A stretch of 64,000 bases of DNA from the NCBI GenBank assembly GCA_950106755.1, contig OX467091.1:6775538-6839537 (forward strand), read 5' to 3'. Made by a program: the position numbers and the translations under genes. The notes beneath the pieces were generated by a model, which worked only from the letters and a program-made list of their open reading frames with translations, was not told the DNA's origin and searched no databases. Positions 47,295 to 59,639 of this stretch are shown here, one piece after another. Position 1 is the stretch's first letter. Every line of letters starts with the position of its first letter. This stretch comes from Climacium dendroides. Lineage: Eukaryota > Streptophyta > Bryopsida > Hypnales > Climaciaceae.

Positions 47295-48685
47295 CTAGGG
47301 GTGGTAATCACTATGTCCTTTCACCTTTGCCCCGCTACTGTACTCTCTTGATTGGAATCCATCATCTTTATCACTCGTGGTGTTCTCTTCATTGTCTGAT
47401 GAAAGTGTTTGAGTTCCCCTTCTTTTCTCTTGTATTGTTGAAGATACACGAGCTTTTTTAGGCTTGCCCATCATTTGCTCGTTCTTTACTTTCATCAAGG
47501 TTTTCCCTACACGTTTACGAAGGTGATCAACCGCTTTTCTTTTTCTCAACAAAAGTTCTGGAATAGACGGACGTTTATCAAGGGGGGGGATTCTTGCATT
47601 TACTTTCTTCATTGGAGAAATAGCAAACGGCTCCATTACTCGTTTGTTCTTTGCTTTAGAGGGTTCTTCCATCATCATTGCCATCCTTGCCTTTCTCACT
47701 TCTTTAGTGAATGCCTCTATAGCATTTGAAGATTCTAGTGTCGGGTCCACTAGCCTTGTCGAAGATGTTGGTAGGCGGTTTCCTTGCTTCTTTAACATTG
47801 AGGCCAACGTCTCATCTTCCTCATCATCAGTGAATGAAGAAATCTTCAATCTTCGATTTTCGGTACGTTCTATTTCTTTCGAAATGATGGAAGCTCGTGT
47901 CGGACGTTGAGAACTTCCTGAACCCACCAAAGTAGTGCTTATTGTGAACGTGCACCTATTGGAGGAATGCTACGCGGTGGACGTACAAAACTTGTCATGT
48001 TTTCCTTTGTGCCTTGGCCATTGAGAAGCAAGTTCGGACTTCCACATTCTATCAAACGTGAACATACATTGTCTTGTATCCCACTCGCTTCATGGTTTAG
48101 GTTACTTGGTTTCCCGTTGTTTTTGCTTGCCAATCCTCCTAGAGACTCCACGCTTATCTTATCCACATTCATTTGCTCGCGGTCCTCAATGTTGTCATTC
48201 TTTTCTAGTTGGGCCACCACTATGGATGGAGACCTACCACTTCCAATCACTTCATCTATTTCGGAAGTTCCAGCATTGGATGCTATGGTTCCATTAGAAG
48301 CCAAGACTTGGACATTTGCGTCCTCTTCGTTTAGATTGAGGACCTTGTCGCTACTTAGAAACTGGTTTCCATCTACAAACCTTGCTATGGAAGGTACACC
48401 TTTGTCGTTTCCACAATCATTATCGTCCATTGGAAAGTCGTACTCGTCTCGGTCACTGTTGCCCATGTCATCATCATCTATATTTACTCTTCCAAACAGT
48501 TCACCTCCAAAATTGTATGTGTTGCCATCCAAATCTTTTTCTTCATTGAATATTGGGTCGTCCCAATTTGCTTCTTATCCATGTGCTTCATTCCCGTCCA
48601 CACGAACACCTTTTTCTTCATTTTCGCTGCTCTCGTCATCTTCGTTTGGCCCCTCCGATTCTTCTGAATCTACATTTTCAAGGTA
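47295..48685 (-). pseudogene. hAT element, long acidic C-terminal extension
   Basis: Downstream of the hAT dimerisation domain the same frame continues past a TGA (48686) as YLENVDSEESEGPNEDDESS, through an acidic DDDDMGNSDRDEYDFPMDDN stretch, to about 47939. After one frame change it reads on to 47295 with basic helices (KVNARIPPLDKRPSIPELLL, RKRKAVDHLRKRVGK). About 450 codons in all, much longer than the usual short hAT tail. It may be a tail of the transposase or a second ORF. The domain family is unknown. Confidence 0.5.
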
Positions 48686-50663
48686 TCACTTCTTCTCATC
48701 CCTCTCCTTGGATGCGGCCAACACTCTTGAATTAGTGTACACATACACCAAATCCGCAGCTCTCTTTGTTCTCAACTTGTTCCGAGATTTGTTGTGAACA
48801 AAAGAATAGCTACTCCAATTCTGTTCACATGAAGATGAAGATACCAGTTGGCCCAATATTCTCCTTGCAATTGGAGCAATGAGCTTCCCACATGCGCCTT
48901 CAAAATCCCACCAAGCGTGTGCCGATAATTTTTGTTCACTTGGATCCAACATGTTGTGGAAGGGAGGCTCCCTATGTTGAAACACCATGAATTCCTTGAC
49001 GACGTCCGCGTAGTCTGTTTACATATTTGCATGAGAACACGCTTACATGCCTCGGTGGCCTTTGAATCGTCAGCTAGTTCTTTATCGTGCAAAAGATAGG
49101 GATTCAAAAGAGCTCCTGTATATTGGAGATCAGTCTCTACCATTTCCCATCTAGCGTTAAACGCCTCCTTCAATGGTTTGGCAAGTTCAGGACTCAATAG
49201 AAAAGGCAGATTTTCTACCCCCCCCACATGCGACCGTATCTTCCTCATAATATGCAAAATTTTCCCTGAACATGGCGTCTTTGCATCTAAATCACGAAGG
49301 CCATACACAACAACACCCATCAACTACACAAAATTCGTGCAACGCCTCTAGAAATGCTCACTATTTATTATATTCTTTGTATACTGAGACTTTGTACGGT
49401 TCTTCTTTTTCTTGTCGTCCAACGTCCTCACATATTGTTCCCAATGCGGATCTGTCACACTTTGTTGAAGTGCTCCCTTCACTTTTAACAAGCGTTCAAG
49501 CACAATGAAATTCGAAGCAAATCTTGTTTTGTCCGACATCAATAAGTTGTGCTCTTTTTCGTATGAACGAAATATTGCAAGCGGCATGTGCCGCTTTCTA
49601 AAAACGTAAGAACGATACGAGCTTTGGCCACGACATCCGCCACCCATGCTTCCTTCTCCCAATCTTTTAGCAACAAATTTAAGGCGTGCACCACACAACC
49701 TTGAAAAAAAATGTGAGGATATTTGTCTTCTATGATTCTACATGCTCGAGGGTTTACAGGAGCATTGTCCGTTGTTATTTGCACCACATTATGCGGACCC
49801 ACCTCCTGTATGAATTTGTCCAAAATAGAGGCTAAGTACTCTGCGTTTTTTACGAACCCACTTGTGTCCACCGATCCCAAAAATTGCTCCCCTATAGAAG
49901 ATACAAGCATGCAATTCACCAATGGCCGATTTGTAACCAAACTCCATCCATCAATAGACAAGGTTGCTCCAAACTTTCTGATACTATCCTCGGTCTTCTT
50001 CTGCAACTTTAGCTTGACATCTTCTTTCGCTTCTTTTAGTAATTTGGTTCGTAGAGCGTCGTACGATGGTGGGCTGTATGGCTTATCAAACTCAGCTGTT
50101 TTCTTCACTGCTTCTTTGAAGGCCTCACTTCGAGCTACCGCAAATGGTATGTTGGCTGAATAGAAGAAATTGGCCCACAGCGCATTCAAATTGCGTCTAT
50201 CAGCTTGTTCAAACCCATCTAATAGCCGACTTTGTCTTCAGGGCCAATTGATGGAAGAGGGTGGAGTTGGACATTGTTCACTTGATGTTTCCACACTTTG
50301 ATGTACCCTTGAAGACGTACGATGAATTTCAGACGGCGCTGCACACGAATTCTCTTGTGTTGAACATGAAAAATCCCTTCTATTTGAGGCATTGCTTGCA
50401 ATCCTCCCTATGTTTTCACCATCTACATTGTCAAGGGCCGATCTTCGTGGAAATAACCCATTACAACCGGCAAAAAGAGTTCGAATTGACGAAGTCAATT
50501 TTGGACATATGCTTATCCCCTTGTCGCAAACACCATCTTTGCCTTTATATCCAAGGTGGCTCAACATACGACACTTCCGATTTGTAAACACCAAGTCACA
50601 TGCCTTGCACTGCACTTTACCGCTTGATGGAACAACATACCAACCGAAAAAATCCTTACTCAT
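48686..50663 (-). pseudogene. hAT-family transposase (DUF659 type), broken
   Basis: The ATG at 50663 gives a BED-like zinc finger: WYVVPSSGKVQCKACDLVF with C-x2-C and a later SHLG histidine. After a TGA near 50234 the same frame carries the DUF659 core: ATLSIDGWSLVTNRPLVNCM, FLGSVDTSGFVKNAEYLASI and VVQITTDNAPVNPRACRII, which include Asp positions typical of the catalytic fold. A frameshift near 49620 and stops near 49347 and 49324 follow. Near 48830 the C-terminal dimerisation domain is clear: ARRILGQLVSSSSCEQNWSS, FVHNKSRNKL, ADLVYVYTN. Another frameshift near 49010 separates it. The family is certain, the gene non-functional. Element ends and the expected 8 bp duplication were not found. 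Confidence 0.88.
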
Positions 50664-51950
50664 TGTGGAAAGCTCTATTCAAGTTCAAATCCAAGTCCAA
50701 GTTCAAGTTCCAATCTTGTCTTCAGTTCCAAATGTTTAGGTTCAAATCACCATGTCACATGTATCAAATATAGTTTGTAAGCAAAGCCTTAGAAACCAAA
50801 GCCCCCTATCCACTGAACTATGTATTACCAAGAAAGGGACACAAACATTGCAACTCTGTAGCAATTAGTCGGACCAGTATTCCTCCAGTTAGCCCTTAAT
50901 TCATACCAAAGGCCCACTTAGAATAAACCGCTCTGGAATCGTTCCCACGAGGACTTGAGGTTTACAGATTTATAGGATAACCCAATCTAAGCACTTACTT
51001 TCTCTCCGTCAGACTACTCCGGACTATAGGTCCAGTATGGCCACTAGTGCCGAATGGATTCCGGAAGAATCTGGAAACCATTCAGTGTCCCTTCCGAGAT
51101 CCTTGGGTTTAGGTGACGAGTAGCTAGATCCACCGTCCAGATGCTTACCGTGTCCGAAAACACGCTCTCTTTCTCTTTCTCTCTCTTTCTCTAATATTAG
51201 TACTAACCTAACTCTTCAAGGATCGGAAGTGTCCTTCTGTTCCGTCACCTTACAAATCCGGAAGGCTTCCCGGATTAGGTCACGCAGGGATGGTCAAGGA
51301 CTACAACGACATTGTAACTTTAACCAGACACTGAGCCTCCTGTCGACCGGGTGGGTTTCCTTGTACTCTCTTGGGCTTGCGCCGGGGCTTTGACTCTGTT
51401 CTACGGGGAATTCCTGCAATCCGGAATTCGGGCACATCTTGCAACACTTCTGTACACGAAAGTTGCTAGCAGCCTCTCAGATACCCCTTTCACCTAAGGC
51501 TGTATCCTACACGCAGGCTATACCGGCATCCGAGCAGTACTATACTAACACTACTGCCGGAACCATCCGGTTGATCTCCCCATCAAGTTAGTACCTCTGG
51601 ATCTTCTCACGAAATCGTTTTTTGCTACTTAAGGTAAGTTCTCAGTCTTCGGGAAAGCAAGAATGGACCCACACCTCCCACAAACATGTACCGCCTACAA
51701 AAAGATAAGAGAATGGATACTCCAAACACTTGAAATTAAGATAAAAAAGGTACAATGCTGGAACTATGGAATGGATGCGAATGACCAGAAAGGCCATCAA
51801 AACTCCTACTTATACTAAGACTAACATCATCCTAAAAATCCTACAAAACATTTTCATTGGTCCGCTAGATTTCCGGTAAATTCTAAATCCTATTTTTTCG
51901 GCTTTTGACGGGTGGACTCCGATATTGTCGCTACTCTACACTACTGCACA

Positions 51951-52300
51951 CTATTCTTTGGGATTCGGATCCGCGGGAGGAGCATAGTCCTTCAACAAAT
52001 CCAGCTTCATCTCCTTTCGGCTACTCCCCGGAGAAAACAAATTTGGACCCCGTTGTCCCCATCTCTGGACCTCCATAATGTTGGGGTCCCTGTCTATACT
52101 CTGGGTCCCAACTATCAGAATGTCCGGACTTCCCCGGGAATCCTTCTGAATCTTCTTATGACGAGGAGAGGACAATACCGCCCGACCACTGTGAGTTTCC
52201 GGAGAAGTACCCGTCAGGTCGATGGTTGGGGTCACCGGAAGTAGATCTTCGCTTCCTTGGGGTACTACGGCTCCCCAGTCCACTCCTTCTGGCCTTCCGG
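51951..52300 (-). pseudogene. Unit B gag-like gene, C-terminal part
   Basis: Encodes VDWGAVVPQGSEDLLPVTP and PTIDLTGTSPETHSGRAV, ending APPADPNPKE at the stop at 51951. It keeps the GGA codon (DSRGSPDIL) where unit A has TGA. It is separated from the rest of the gene by the insert at 52301-54733. Confidence 0.65.
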
Positions 52301-54733
52301 TGTCGGGTAGAGAGGAGCACGCTTAGAGAACACACAAGGTGTTTGGCTGCACGTTGATGAGTGAAGTTGGGTAAGTCTTCAAAACTCGAATCTTCTTTTG
52401 ATCTTCACTTGAATCTTTGCTTGAATCTTCACTTCTCTTCCGTTGGCCTATCCTGTGGCTGGCTCTATAGGGCCAAGGGTAAAGGTGTGTGATAAGAAAC
52501 AAGGCTTCGGACGTGTAAAACGGGACGGCCAACACGAGTGACCGTCCGAATGATGGCTCCTAAACTTCAAATCCACGATGACCAGGAAGCACCTTTCATC
52601 GGTGGGAACAACATAGAAGATTGACCATGTGGGCCATTAACCCCACTTCGTTGCCACAAACACAAAATGGAGCACTTACTAGATAACTACAGCTCGCAAC
52701 AGTTTTACAATGCAGAAATTGAATTTTCAACTAGCCTCCAAAACCGGCTAGGAATAACAGAAATGAAAACGAGCCACAAGCCACAACACAAGGCTAGGTC
52801 CTTGGCATGTATGGCCTTTGAATCTTCAAGTCTTCAAAAGAATCCAAAGAACCTCAAAGAATCCCAAAGAACACTAGAGAACTTCTCCTCCCACTAGCTG
52901 CGACCTTCTTTCTAGTGCCACATATGGCTTAAATCTCCAAATGCTTATTGTAATAGCATTTTGGAAAGATAACTTTACAAGAAAAACACCCTCCAAATCT
53001 CAACTCTATCTAAACTACTGTCCAAAAGTTATTAGAGTGCAAAGTAGAGGCTCCTTAAATCCCTTGGCAACCAACTACTGCCTTTATATTTTTTTATAAC
53101 TTTTGAATTACAAATCCAAATTGCAAGTGTGATAGCAATTTAGAATCCTCAAACTAATATACACAATCTCAGAAAGTTTCATGAGAAACTAAGACTCTGT
53201 CCAAAAGTTATTAAGGAACAAAGTCTCGGATTTCTAAACTATGAAGGCAACACTCCTTCCTATCTTCTACACACTATAATTTCCTTAATAAGAGTCCAAA
53301 TGAAGTGATTGAACTCATTATGGATAGGAAATTCTACACACTAACTCCACAAGAAATTTCAAAGACAAATGAAAAACACACCCAAAGTTGTGGTCGCTTC
53401 AAATCACGACATTCCTCCTTCCAAACTCCAATTTTCTTCCAAACCTTCAACTCCTCATAACTTTCTCTTCAAAACTCCAAACCAGATGAGTGATGACTCC
53501 TTGAAAAGCTACTACAATGATATACAATCCCTCCAAATCTCAAGACAAGATGAAAAATAATCCAAAAGTTATGACTCAAAGAAGCCTCTGCTCTTCTCAA
53601 TGGAAGGCCTTAGGTCCTCTTAACTTCAAAACTCTATATCTTTTGATTCACAAGTCCAGATTTAACTTTCAAGCACAATTTGGAAAGGTCTAATCACAAG
53701 GATTCAGATGCCAAAGTTTCAATTCCAAAGATTCAATGCTCAATGAGCTACATCAACCCGAAGTTCGGCTTCCAACTTCCCATAACACTCACACACCCAA
53801 AACTCTCCACACACTCTAAGGAATCTTTTCCTAACTTTTTCCCCTATCTAAGGTGAGAGGTAGTGGCACTTCAGCCCATACCCCTACTAAGGCCCACCTA
53901 ACACTTTAGCCACTTTCCCATTCACACTCACTTCAAACTATAATCCTTTCAACTAAAATACTAACCCCAGTTTCATTTCTAACTCAAACAATCATCCATT
54001 GTGATTTAAATAAATACCCAATACATAAGTAGAAGAACTAAAACATAACAAATATGAACTAGAAGTAAAAAAACAAAGCCTCAATCAAAGCTTCATTCCA
54101 TTTGTAGAAACTTGAGAATACGTTTGACGGTCGTGGCAACATATTCAGCACACTCAGCCTTTGTCAAAGGGTTTACAAGCCCTTCCAACCATCGTTGGTG
54201 GCCACGGCTACCCTCCACCGGTCGACACATACAAAAATAATGATCTTCGTTCTTGCCTTCATAACTTGCCTCGAACGTCACTTCACGAGTGCCTGGTTCA
54301 ACACATCCGACTTGGAGTAAGATCACCAATGCTCGAGCATCAGCATCAAGATTACCGTGCCATCGCCGCTCCACACGAGGTTGTTTGGGCGGTTGAAATG
54401 GTTCGGCTTCTTCTCGAGGACGTCGAAGATCTCGCGGCAGTACAGGTTGCTCCGGCAGTTGTGATAGTGAAAGATCAAGCTCAACATCCGGTTGAGGCTC
54501 TTCATCTTGAGACTCAAAAAAACCCCTTCAATTCGACATTTGAATTGCAAAGTAGAAAACAAACTCACTAACAAGATTGAATACAGCTCTATAGCAAATC
54601 TATCCACTTAATACATCTTTGTAGGATAGCGTCACCTTCAAGCTTCTCAACCTTAAAGCGTCGCTATGAAGTTATTGAAGAAAACATATAATAATATGTT
54701 TTTTTACAATATGTACTAATTTACATCAGGACA
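52301..54733. mobile_element. 2.4 kb TG...CA insert in unit B (possible solo LTR)
   Basis: Begins TGTCGGGTAGAG and ends CATCAGGACA; CCGG flanks both sides (52297-52300, 54734-54737), consistent with a 4 bp duplication, and unit A is uninterrupted at this site. The content is A/T-rich with diverged repeats of about 180 bases. A minus-strand frame at about 54093-54510 (QPEQP-type Pro-rich stretch, then EVTFEASYEGKNEDHYFCMC and KRILKFLQME) has no recognised domain. No second copy of the termini is seen. Confidence 0.55.
52930..53720. repeat. Diverged tandem repeat, about 180 bp period
   Basis: CCAAAAGTTATT recurs near 53025 and 53205 and a CCAAAAGTTATG variant near 53563 (one and three periods). 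Neighbouring landmarks such as TGTRATAGCATTT and CTCCAAATCTCAA repeat at similar spacing. The units are well diverged, so the array is old. Confidence 0.5.
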
Positions 54734-54737
54734 CCGG

Positions 54738-56318
54738 GTGGTGGTGAAAGTTCCGGATTCACCGGTACCACCGGTGATACTTCAGTAACCACGGATTCCG
54801 GATTATTGCCTTCCGTAACCACCAAAGTTTGCGCGGAGGGGGAAGAAGGAGTTACCGGATCCGACTCAGTGGAAGCCAAATACTCCATCATCTCCCGCAT
54901 CTCTGCCCGAGATGCGTCCATCCGTCTCGCCTGCTCTAATAAGCACTTGATGATGTGAACTCGACTCGAGCTGGCGGCTGCGTCGAGGTTGGCTTCAAAC
55001 AGCCGGGCTTTATTGATACAATCCGCCGGTACTTCCAAAGAGTTCCGAAGCCAAATTATACCTTGACACAAGGTCGCTATCTACCAGCGGTGGTCCTCTT
55101 CTATGACACGGGCCATTTCCTGGGCTGTGTGGAGAGTGCTCTCTAATCCCACACTTGGATTCTGAATCCCGGACTTGGTCCTGCAACGTCCGATTCTCCA
55201 CGCGTAACGCTCCCAACTCTGTCACCAACTTCTTTCGTTCTTCTATTAGGAGACCGTTTTGCTGCTCTACCGCCACCAATGCATCCGTCTTCCGGAAGAT
55301 GGCGTTCCAATCAATTAGTGCCATCTTCCGGCACACCCGTTTGAGAGCCCCCTCGTAATTCTCGTAGAGCTTGGTGACGTCATCCGCTCGCCATACCAGG
55401 TGCTGAGCCATCTCCTGGATGTCTTCTAATGGCGTCCCTTCCAGTTGCATGTGGGTCCTATCTCCCTCCTCTACCTCCATCATCCTAGACCAGGAGGGTT
55501 CAACCTCGGCCTAAGTAGTAACAGCGTGTAGTTGCACCGGCCCAACCAGTTGCGTAGAAGGTCGGACTTCTTCCAGGGTCGGTCCGGTCTCCGTCTTCTG
55601 CTCCTGAACTTCTTCTTCCTGTGGCTTCGGTGCGGGAGGATCTTCTGGTGGATTTATCAGTGGCGTCTTAGTTCGTCGTTGTCTCTTCCTTAGTGGAGTG
55701 GACGGCTCCTCGTCCTCCGTCTCCTCATCGTCCGGTCCGTCTCGAGGAAAGGGTTCTTCTCTCCCGTACTGCTGGAGTTGAACTAGCTCCTGGTAGGCGC
55801 TCTCTTTGTTTGCCTTAAGTAGGGAGTAATGAGCATATAGATGGGACAGATACGCCGAAAGGGGACTCTGACCCTTCTTCCCCGACCGAAGGGAACGCAC
55901 AAGATCCCCGATTAACTCATGGATGATGGTTGCCCAATCCATCATCATTTTACCCTGGAGGCTCCCCAAGATGGCGGAGGCTACCTTTGCTACCACTCGC
56001 CGCGGCTTGGTTGGATGGAGGATAGGATTAAGAAATGCTATCACATCCCGGTACTCCGGATTCACCAGGTCGGAAACTTGGTGACCTTCCTTCGGGTTGG
56101 CGGGCGCCCGGAATTCGCCCTCCATCACCTCTTGATTCTTCTCCATAACCTTATCCAGCGCCTCTCGGAACTTGTAGACGGCCCTCCATGTGTTAACCAT
56201 CCATAGTTCTGGTTTCGCCCGGTGGTATCCAAGATACCACTTTCTGGATGAAGTATGTCAGACAGCAGACTCTCCTCTCGGATGCCCCACGGAACCGCCG
56301 GCTTGCCCTGGAAGACAT
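54738..56318 (-). pseudogene. Unit B gag-like gene, N-terminal and middle part
   Basis: ATG at 56318 (MSSRASRR) matches unit A, but a deletion then joins codon 8 directly to the RGASER region, losing about 70 codons and shifting the frame. From about 56200 the family frame is restored: NTWRAVYKFREALDKVMEKN, GEFRAPANPKEG, FLNPILHPTKPRRVV, SLQGKMMMDWATII, SHLYAHYSLLKAN. This part runs uninterrupted through the acidic linker and serves as the reference for the split unit A gene. Further on a TAG at 55081-55083 stands where unit A has CAG, and a frame change lies near 55140. Confidence 0.7.
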
Positions 56319-56832
56319 CGTGCTCACAAATAGACCTCACACAATCTCTCCTTAACTTTCCTGCTTACAAACTTTCACTCTGGTAACCCTTGCACGATCG
56401 CAACTTACACAGTCCCTCAATCTACCGGAATTCTCACAAAGCTAGGAAGACGGAAAACAACGGTGGAAGAAAAAACAAAGAGATACTCGTGCCCACTGTC
56501 GGCTACAATCCTCCTCTTATATTGGCCAGATAGTTGGTTTAGTCGGATGAATGTACGGGACAGGTTTTGGTAGCAAAACCCTATCCCTAGTACGGATCCG
56601 GTTTCCGGTTTTTAGGGCCGGCGCCGTCATCCAATTTCTGGAACTTTCTAGGGTTCCAGAATTAGGTTTTTAGACCTAATGAAATTTTCCCGGATCTGGA
56701 AATCCGGTTTTTCTAAATTAACCTAACTTCCTAGGAGAACTCAAAAACTTTCCTTTTTAAGGAGACAATTTTTTGAATTTTTCCGTCATATGCTAGTATT
56801 CTGGATCTAGCATGTGGGATCACATTCCCACA

Positions 56833-57602
56833 AGCTCCTAGCCCTTGGAAATCTTAGTGTTCAGTTTCTCAGAAGTGCTTGTAAATGCTTTCTTCCTTGC
56901 TCTTATACTCCTAACTTGTTGAATGTTCTATGCCTTAGAAGTAACCGTTGGCAACAATCATAAAACCCGGCGGACGGGGCGGACGGATGGTCGGTCGGGT
57001 CGGTCGAGACGGCCGGCCGGTCGGACGAATCGGACAGGCGGTCGGACGGGTCGGACGGGCGGGCGGGCGGGTCGGACGGATGGGCGGGCAGGCTGGACGG
57101 GTCGAACGGGTCGGACGGGTCAAACGAGCAGTCGGACAGACAGGGCGGTTTTAGCCTTTTAGGGTGGCCAATTTTACTTAGTTACTTCTTTACTTTAGAC
57201 TTTTAGGCTCTTGGTTCAGTTGGTTGCATTCCATTCTAGGGATAACTAGATTACCAAAGTAGTAGAAAACAAGTGTAAAGTGCTACAACAAAATACTCAA
57301 TCAAAGACACAATTCACTAAAAATTGGACATAACATGTACATTTCAGTAAAACTTAGTCCAAGAAAATGAATTTTATGATAAAAACATTATATATATATA
57401 TATATATATATTCAGAAAAACAAATAATTACTTGCAACATGTTTTTCTTCACTACATGTATATGCAATACAAAAAAGTCATGATGGACATGGTTGGCCAC
57501 GTACAATACTACTAGTCATAAAAAAAAATGAAGCCCACACTACATAATTATATCCTGAATGCCATTAAAATACGACTACATAGGAAATTAAACATTTCAC
57601 AA
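56833..57602. other. Spacer with GC-rich minisatellite and AT microsatellite
   Basis: A GC-rich array of GGACGGGTCGGACGGGCGGG-type units fills 56969-57152, and an (AT)n run lies at about 57388-57411. No gene is supported. Confidence 0.7.
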
Positions 57603-59622
57603 TTACTTCAACACACTATTATCTTCTTTGGCATCACGAGATGTCCCCTCCCTCGCCATGAGTCTTCTACTTGTTCGACAAGGCACCGGTTGCGGACTAC
57701 TTCCATGGCTGCTCCCTCTGCGGCTAGCTTGTACCTGCATGTCAACCCTCTCAAATTGTCGTTTGGTTTTCGGAGAGTGGTCATCCTCCTCTTCAATCTT
57801 CCGTTTATTCTTCTTCTTCGGAGACAGCTCCACTTCGTAGGCCCTCAAAGCCCTCACAGCACAATCTATGTCATCCATCAGTTGTTTTATCATTTCATCC
57901 TTGCTTTTCATCATCCAAGCTTGTTCGCCTCCCTCTCCTAGATACTTCCTCCACTTGGTTATAATGTCCTTCATGTTCATGTCAAATGCCCTTGCAACGT
58001 CTTCCATCTTATGCTCTGTAGACAATTTACCGTTTAGGTCCACCACAGAACGAACTCTTGTTGCTTCTTCCAACTTTGACAAAATGAGGGCCCACCCTAT
58101 CAAATCCGTATTGTATCCCTCAAATTGCTTTATGACCTTTGGATCACGCTCAACTTCCACCAAGAGGTCATTTGGACCCTCTCTCTTCCATTCCTTCTTG
58201 GGAATTCGAAAAAACTTTTGGTGCTGTATGCTCCAATGTCCACCCATGCTGCGACAAAACAACTCTCGAGCCTCATTGTTCTTAATCTCAAAGGCACGCA
58301 ACTCAACCTCCACGTCAGACGTCATCCAAAAGAATTTATCTTTGGTGGGAAATGGGCCATTGCATAGCTCATATATTTGTGATCGAGCATCCCACTTCAT
58401 TGGTTTTCCCCAATGCAAATAGTTCTGAAATTTGTATGGCTCTTGGTCAAGTAGAAGGTTCCATCGATTGTATTCGTGCCCCGTAGGCATACGGTGCAAA
58501 ATTCCTAGCATTTCATACAACCTTGGACTCAAAGGAATACGGCACTCGGAACAACGGCGTTGAAATTCCGCCGATCTTTGAATGCAAAACACATGGAATG
58601 TATGGCGACACTGTCCCAATGCTATAGCTCCTTCGGGCCCAAAACAACCTTGGCAAAGAGAACAATGACCCTCCAAGATGGGAGTATTTGGAAAACTTCC
58701 CGGCATAAGCTCCTTCTCATGTTGCTGGAAGTGAATTGATAACGTGCCATAAGGGACCTATCCTTCCTCTGCTTCCAAAGCCCAATCAATGTTCTCCGTA
58801 TCATAGGTCTTTTCGTGATTTAGCCGCTCATACATCCTATCCATGTTCCCCCAAACCGTAAGTTTTAAATCAGGGTCCTTTCTTTCCTCCTCCAACTTCT
58901 CCACAAAACGCTCATAAGAACTCTTGACATTCTCGTATGCTGTGTCTGATTGCAATGCATACCTCAAGAGCCCGTTCATGAGTCCGGATGATACAGAAGA
59001 ATGATCTTGTAGTTGCCGCGCCCACACCATCCACCGTAAATCCGCATTTTCCATTGGAAGGATTTCACTTAGTACCTCTACTTCCATCATTCGTTTCATT
59101 CATTGTTGATTCGGCCTCATTCTTTCCTCGAACTGCCAAGTCCAATTGATGCCTTAACTCTTCAACTTCCGAATTTTGTGACTACATGGAAGCATCTTCA
59201 AATGAGGGGAAAACTATGGATTTAGGACTCGGAATGCGCTATCGGAGTTCTACAGTCCCATCCTCAGCTTTGCCCTCATCAAGAGGAAGAGATAGTTGAT
59301 CGCTCTCTTGTGTTGGTTCACTTGCCTCTAATAGCCGTGTTCCGCTAGGCGATTGTTGACCTGCCTTCTTGTTCTGTAATGTCCACAATGTTTTGCGATG
59401 CTCTTCTAACATCTCTTTGCATGTCTTCAACTCCAACACCAACTTCTCATTCATAGCCTTGAGATTCTCATTCATTCGCTTCAAAGTCTTGTTATCTTTC
59501 TTGACACTCTCATAGTCATCACCTAAGGGCTTCGAGTTTGGGGTCTGCCTCCAATACAACGTGTTGTATTTGCTCTCCAATATCTCATACTTTGCCTTGA
59601 GGTCATCATGATCTTCTTTAGA
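57603..59622 (-). pseudogene. RING-finger, coiled-coil protein, broken
   Basis: Three frames follow each other on the minus strand. At 59622-59239 is a coiled coil (KTLKRMNENLKAMNEKLVLE). From about 59099 a helical part begins MKRMMEVEVLSEILPMENAD and ends EEG at a TAG (58758). The same frame then runs for about 385 codons. It holds a RING finger CSLCQGCF...CRHTFHVFC...CSEC (about 58560-58665; C-x2-C, C-x-H-x3-F-x-C-type spacing, C-x2-C), which normally makes an E3 ubiquitin ligase. After it come YLHWGKPMKWDARSQIYELC, a Myb-like-looking DIITKWRKYLGEGGEQ region and a basic tail (KKKNKRKIEEEDDH). A CACTA element cuts off the 5' end at 59623. I do not recognise the whole architecture; a transposon-borne gene is likely. 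Confidence 0.55.
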
Positions 59623-59639
59623 CACTACAACAAAAGCAG

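Larger units (their letters stand above)
50857..56832 (-). mobile_element. LTR-like unit B, with one nested insertion
   Basis: On the minus strand it starts TGTGGGAATGTGATCCCACA (56832) and ends CTAATTGCTACA (50857), the same ends as unit A. The flanks are AACTC (50852-50856) and AGCTC (56833-56837), one mismatch. Removing the insert at 52301-54733 leaves about 3.54 kb. It carries the sister copy of the unit A gene. Confidence 0.82.

Noticed and set aside
47644..48797. Plus-strand Ser/Leu-rich frames over the hAT tail
   Set aside because: Antisense to the acidic minus-strand tail, which continues the hAT reading frame.
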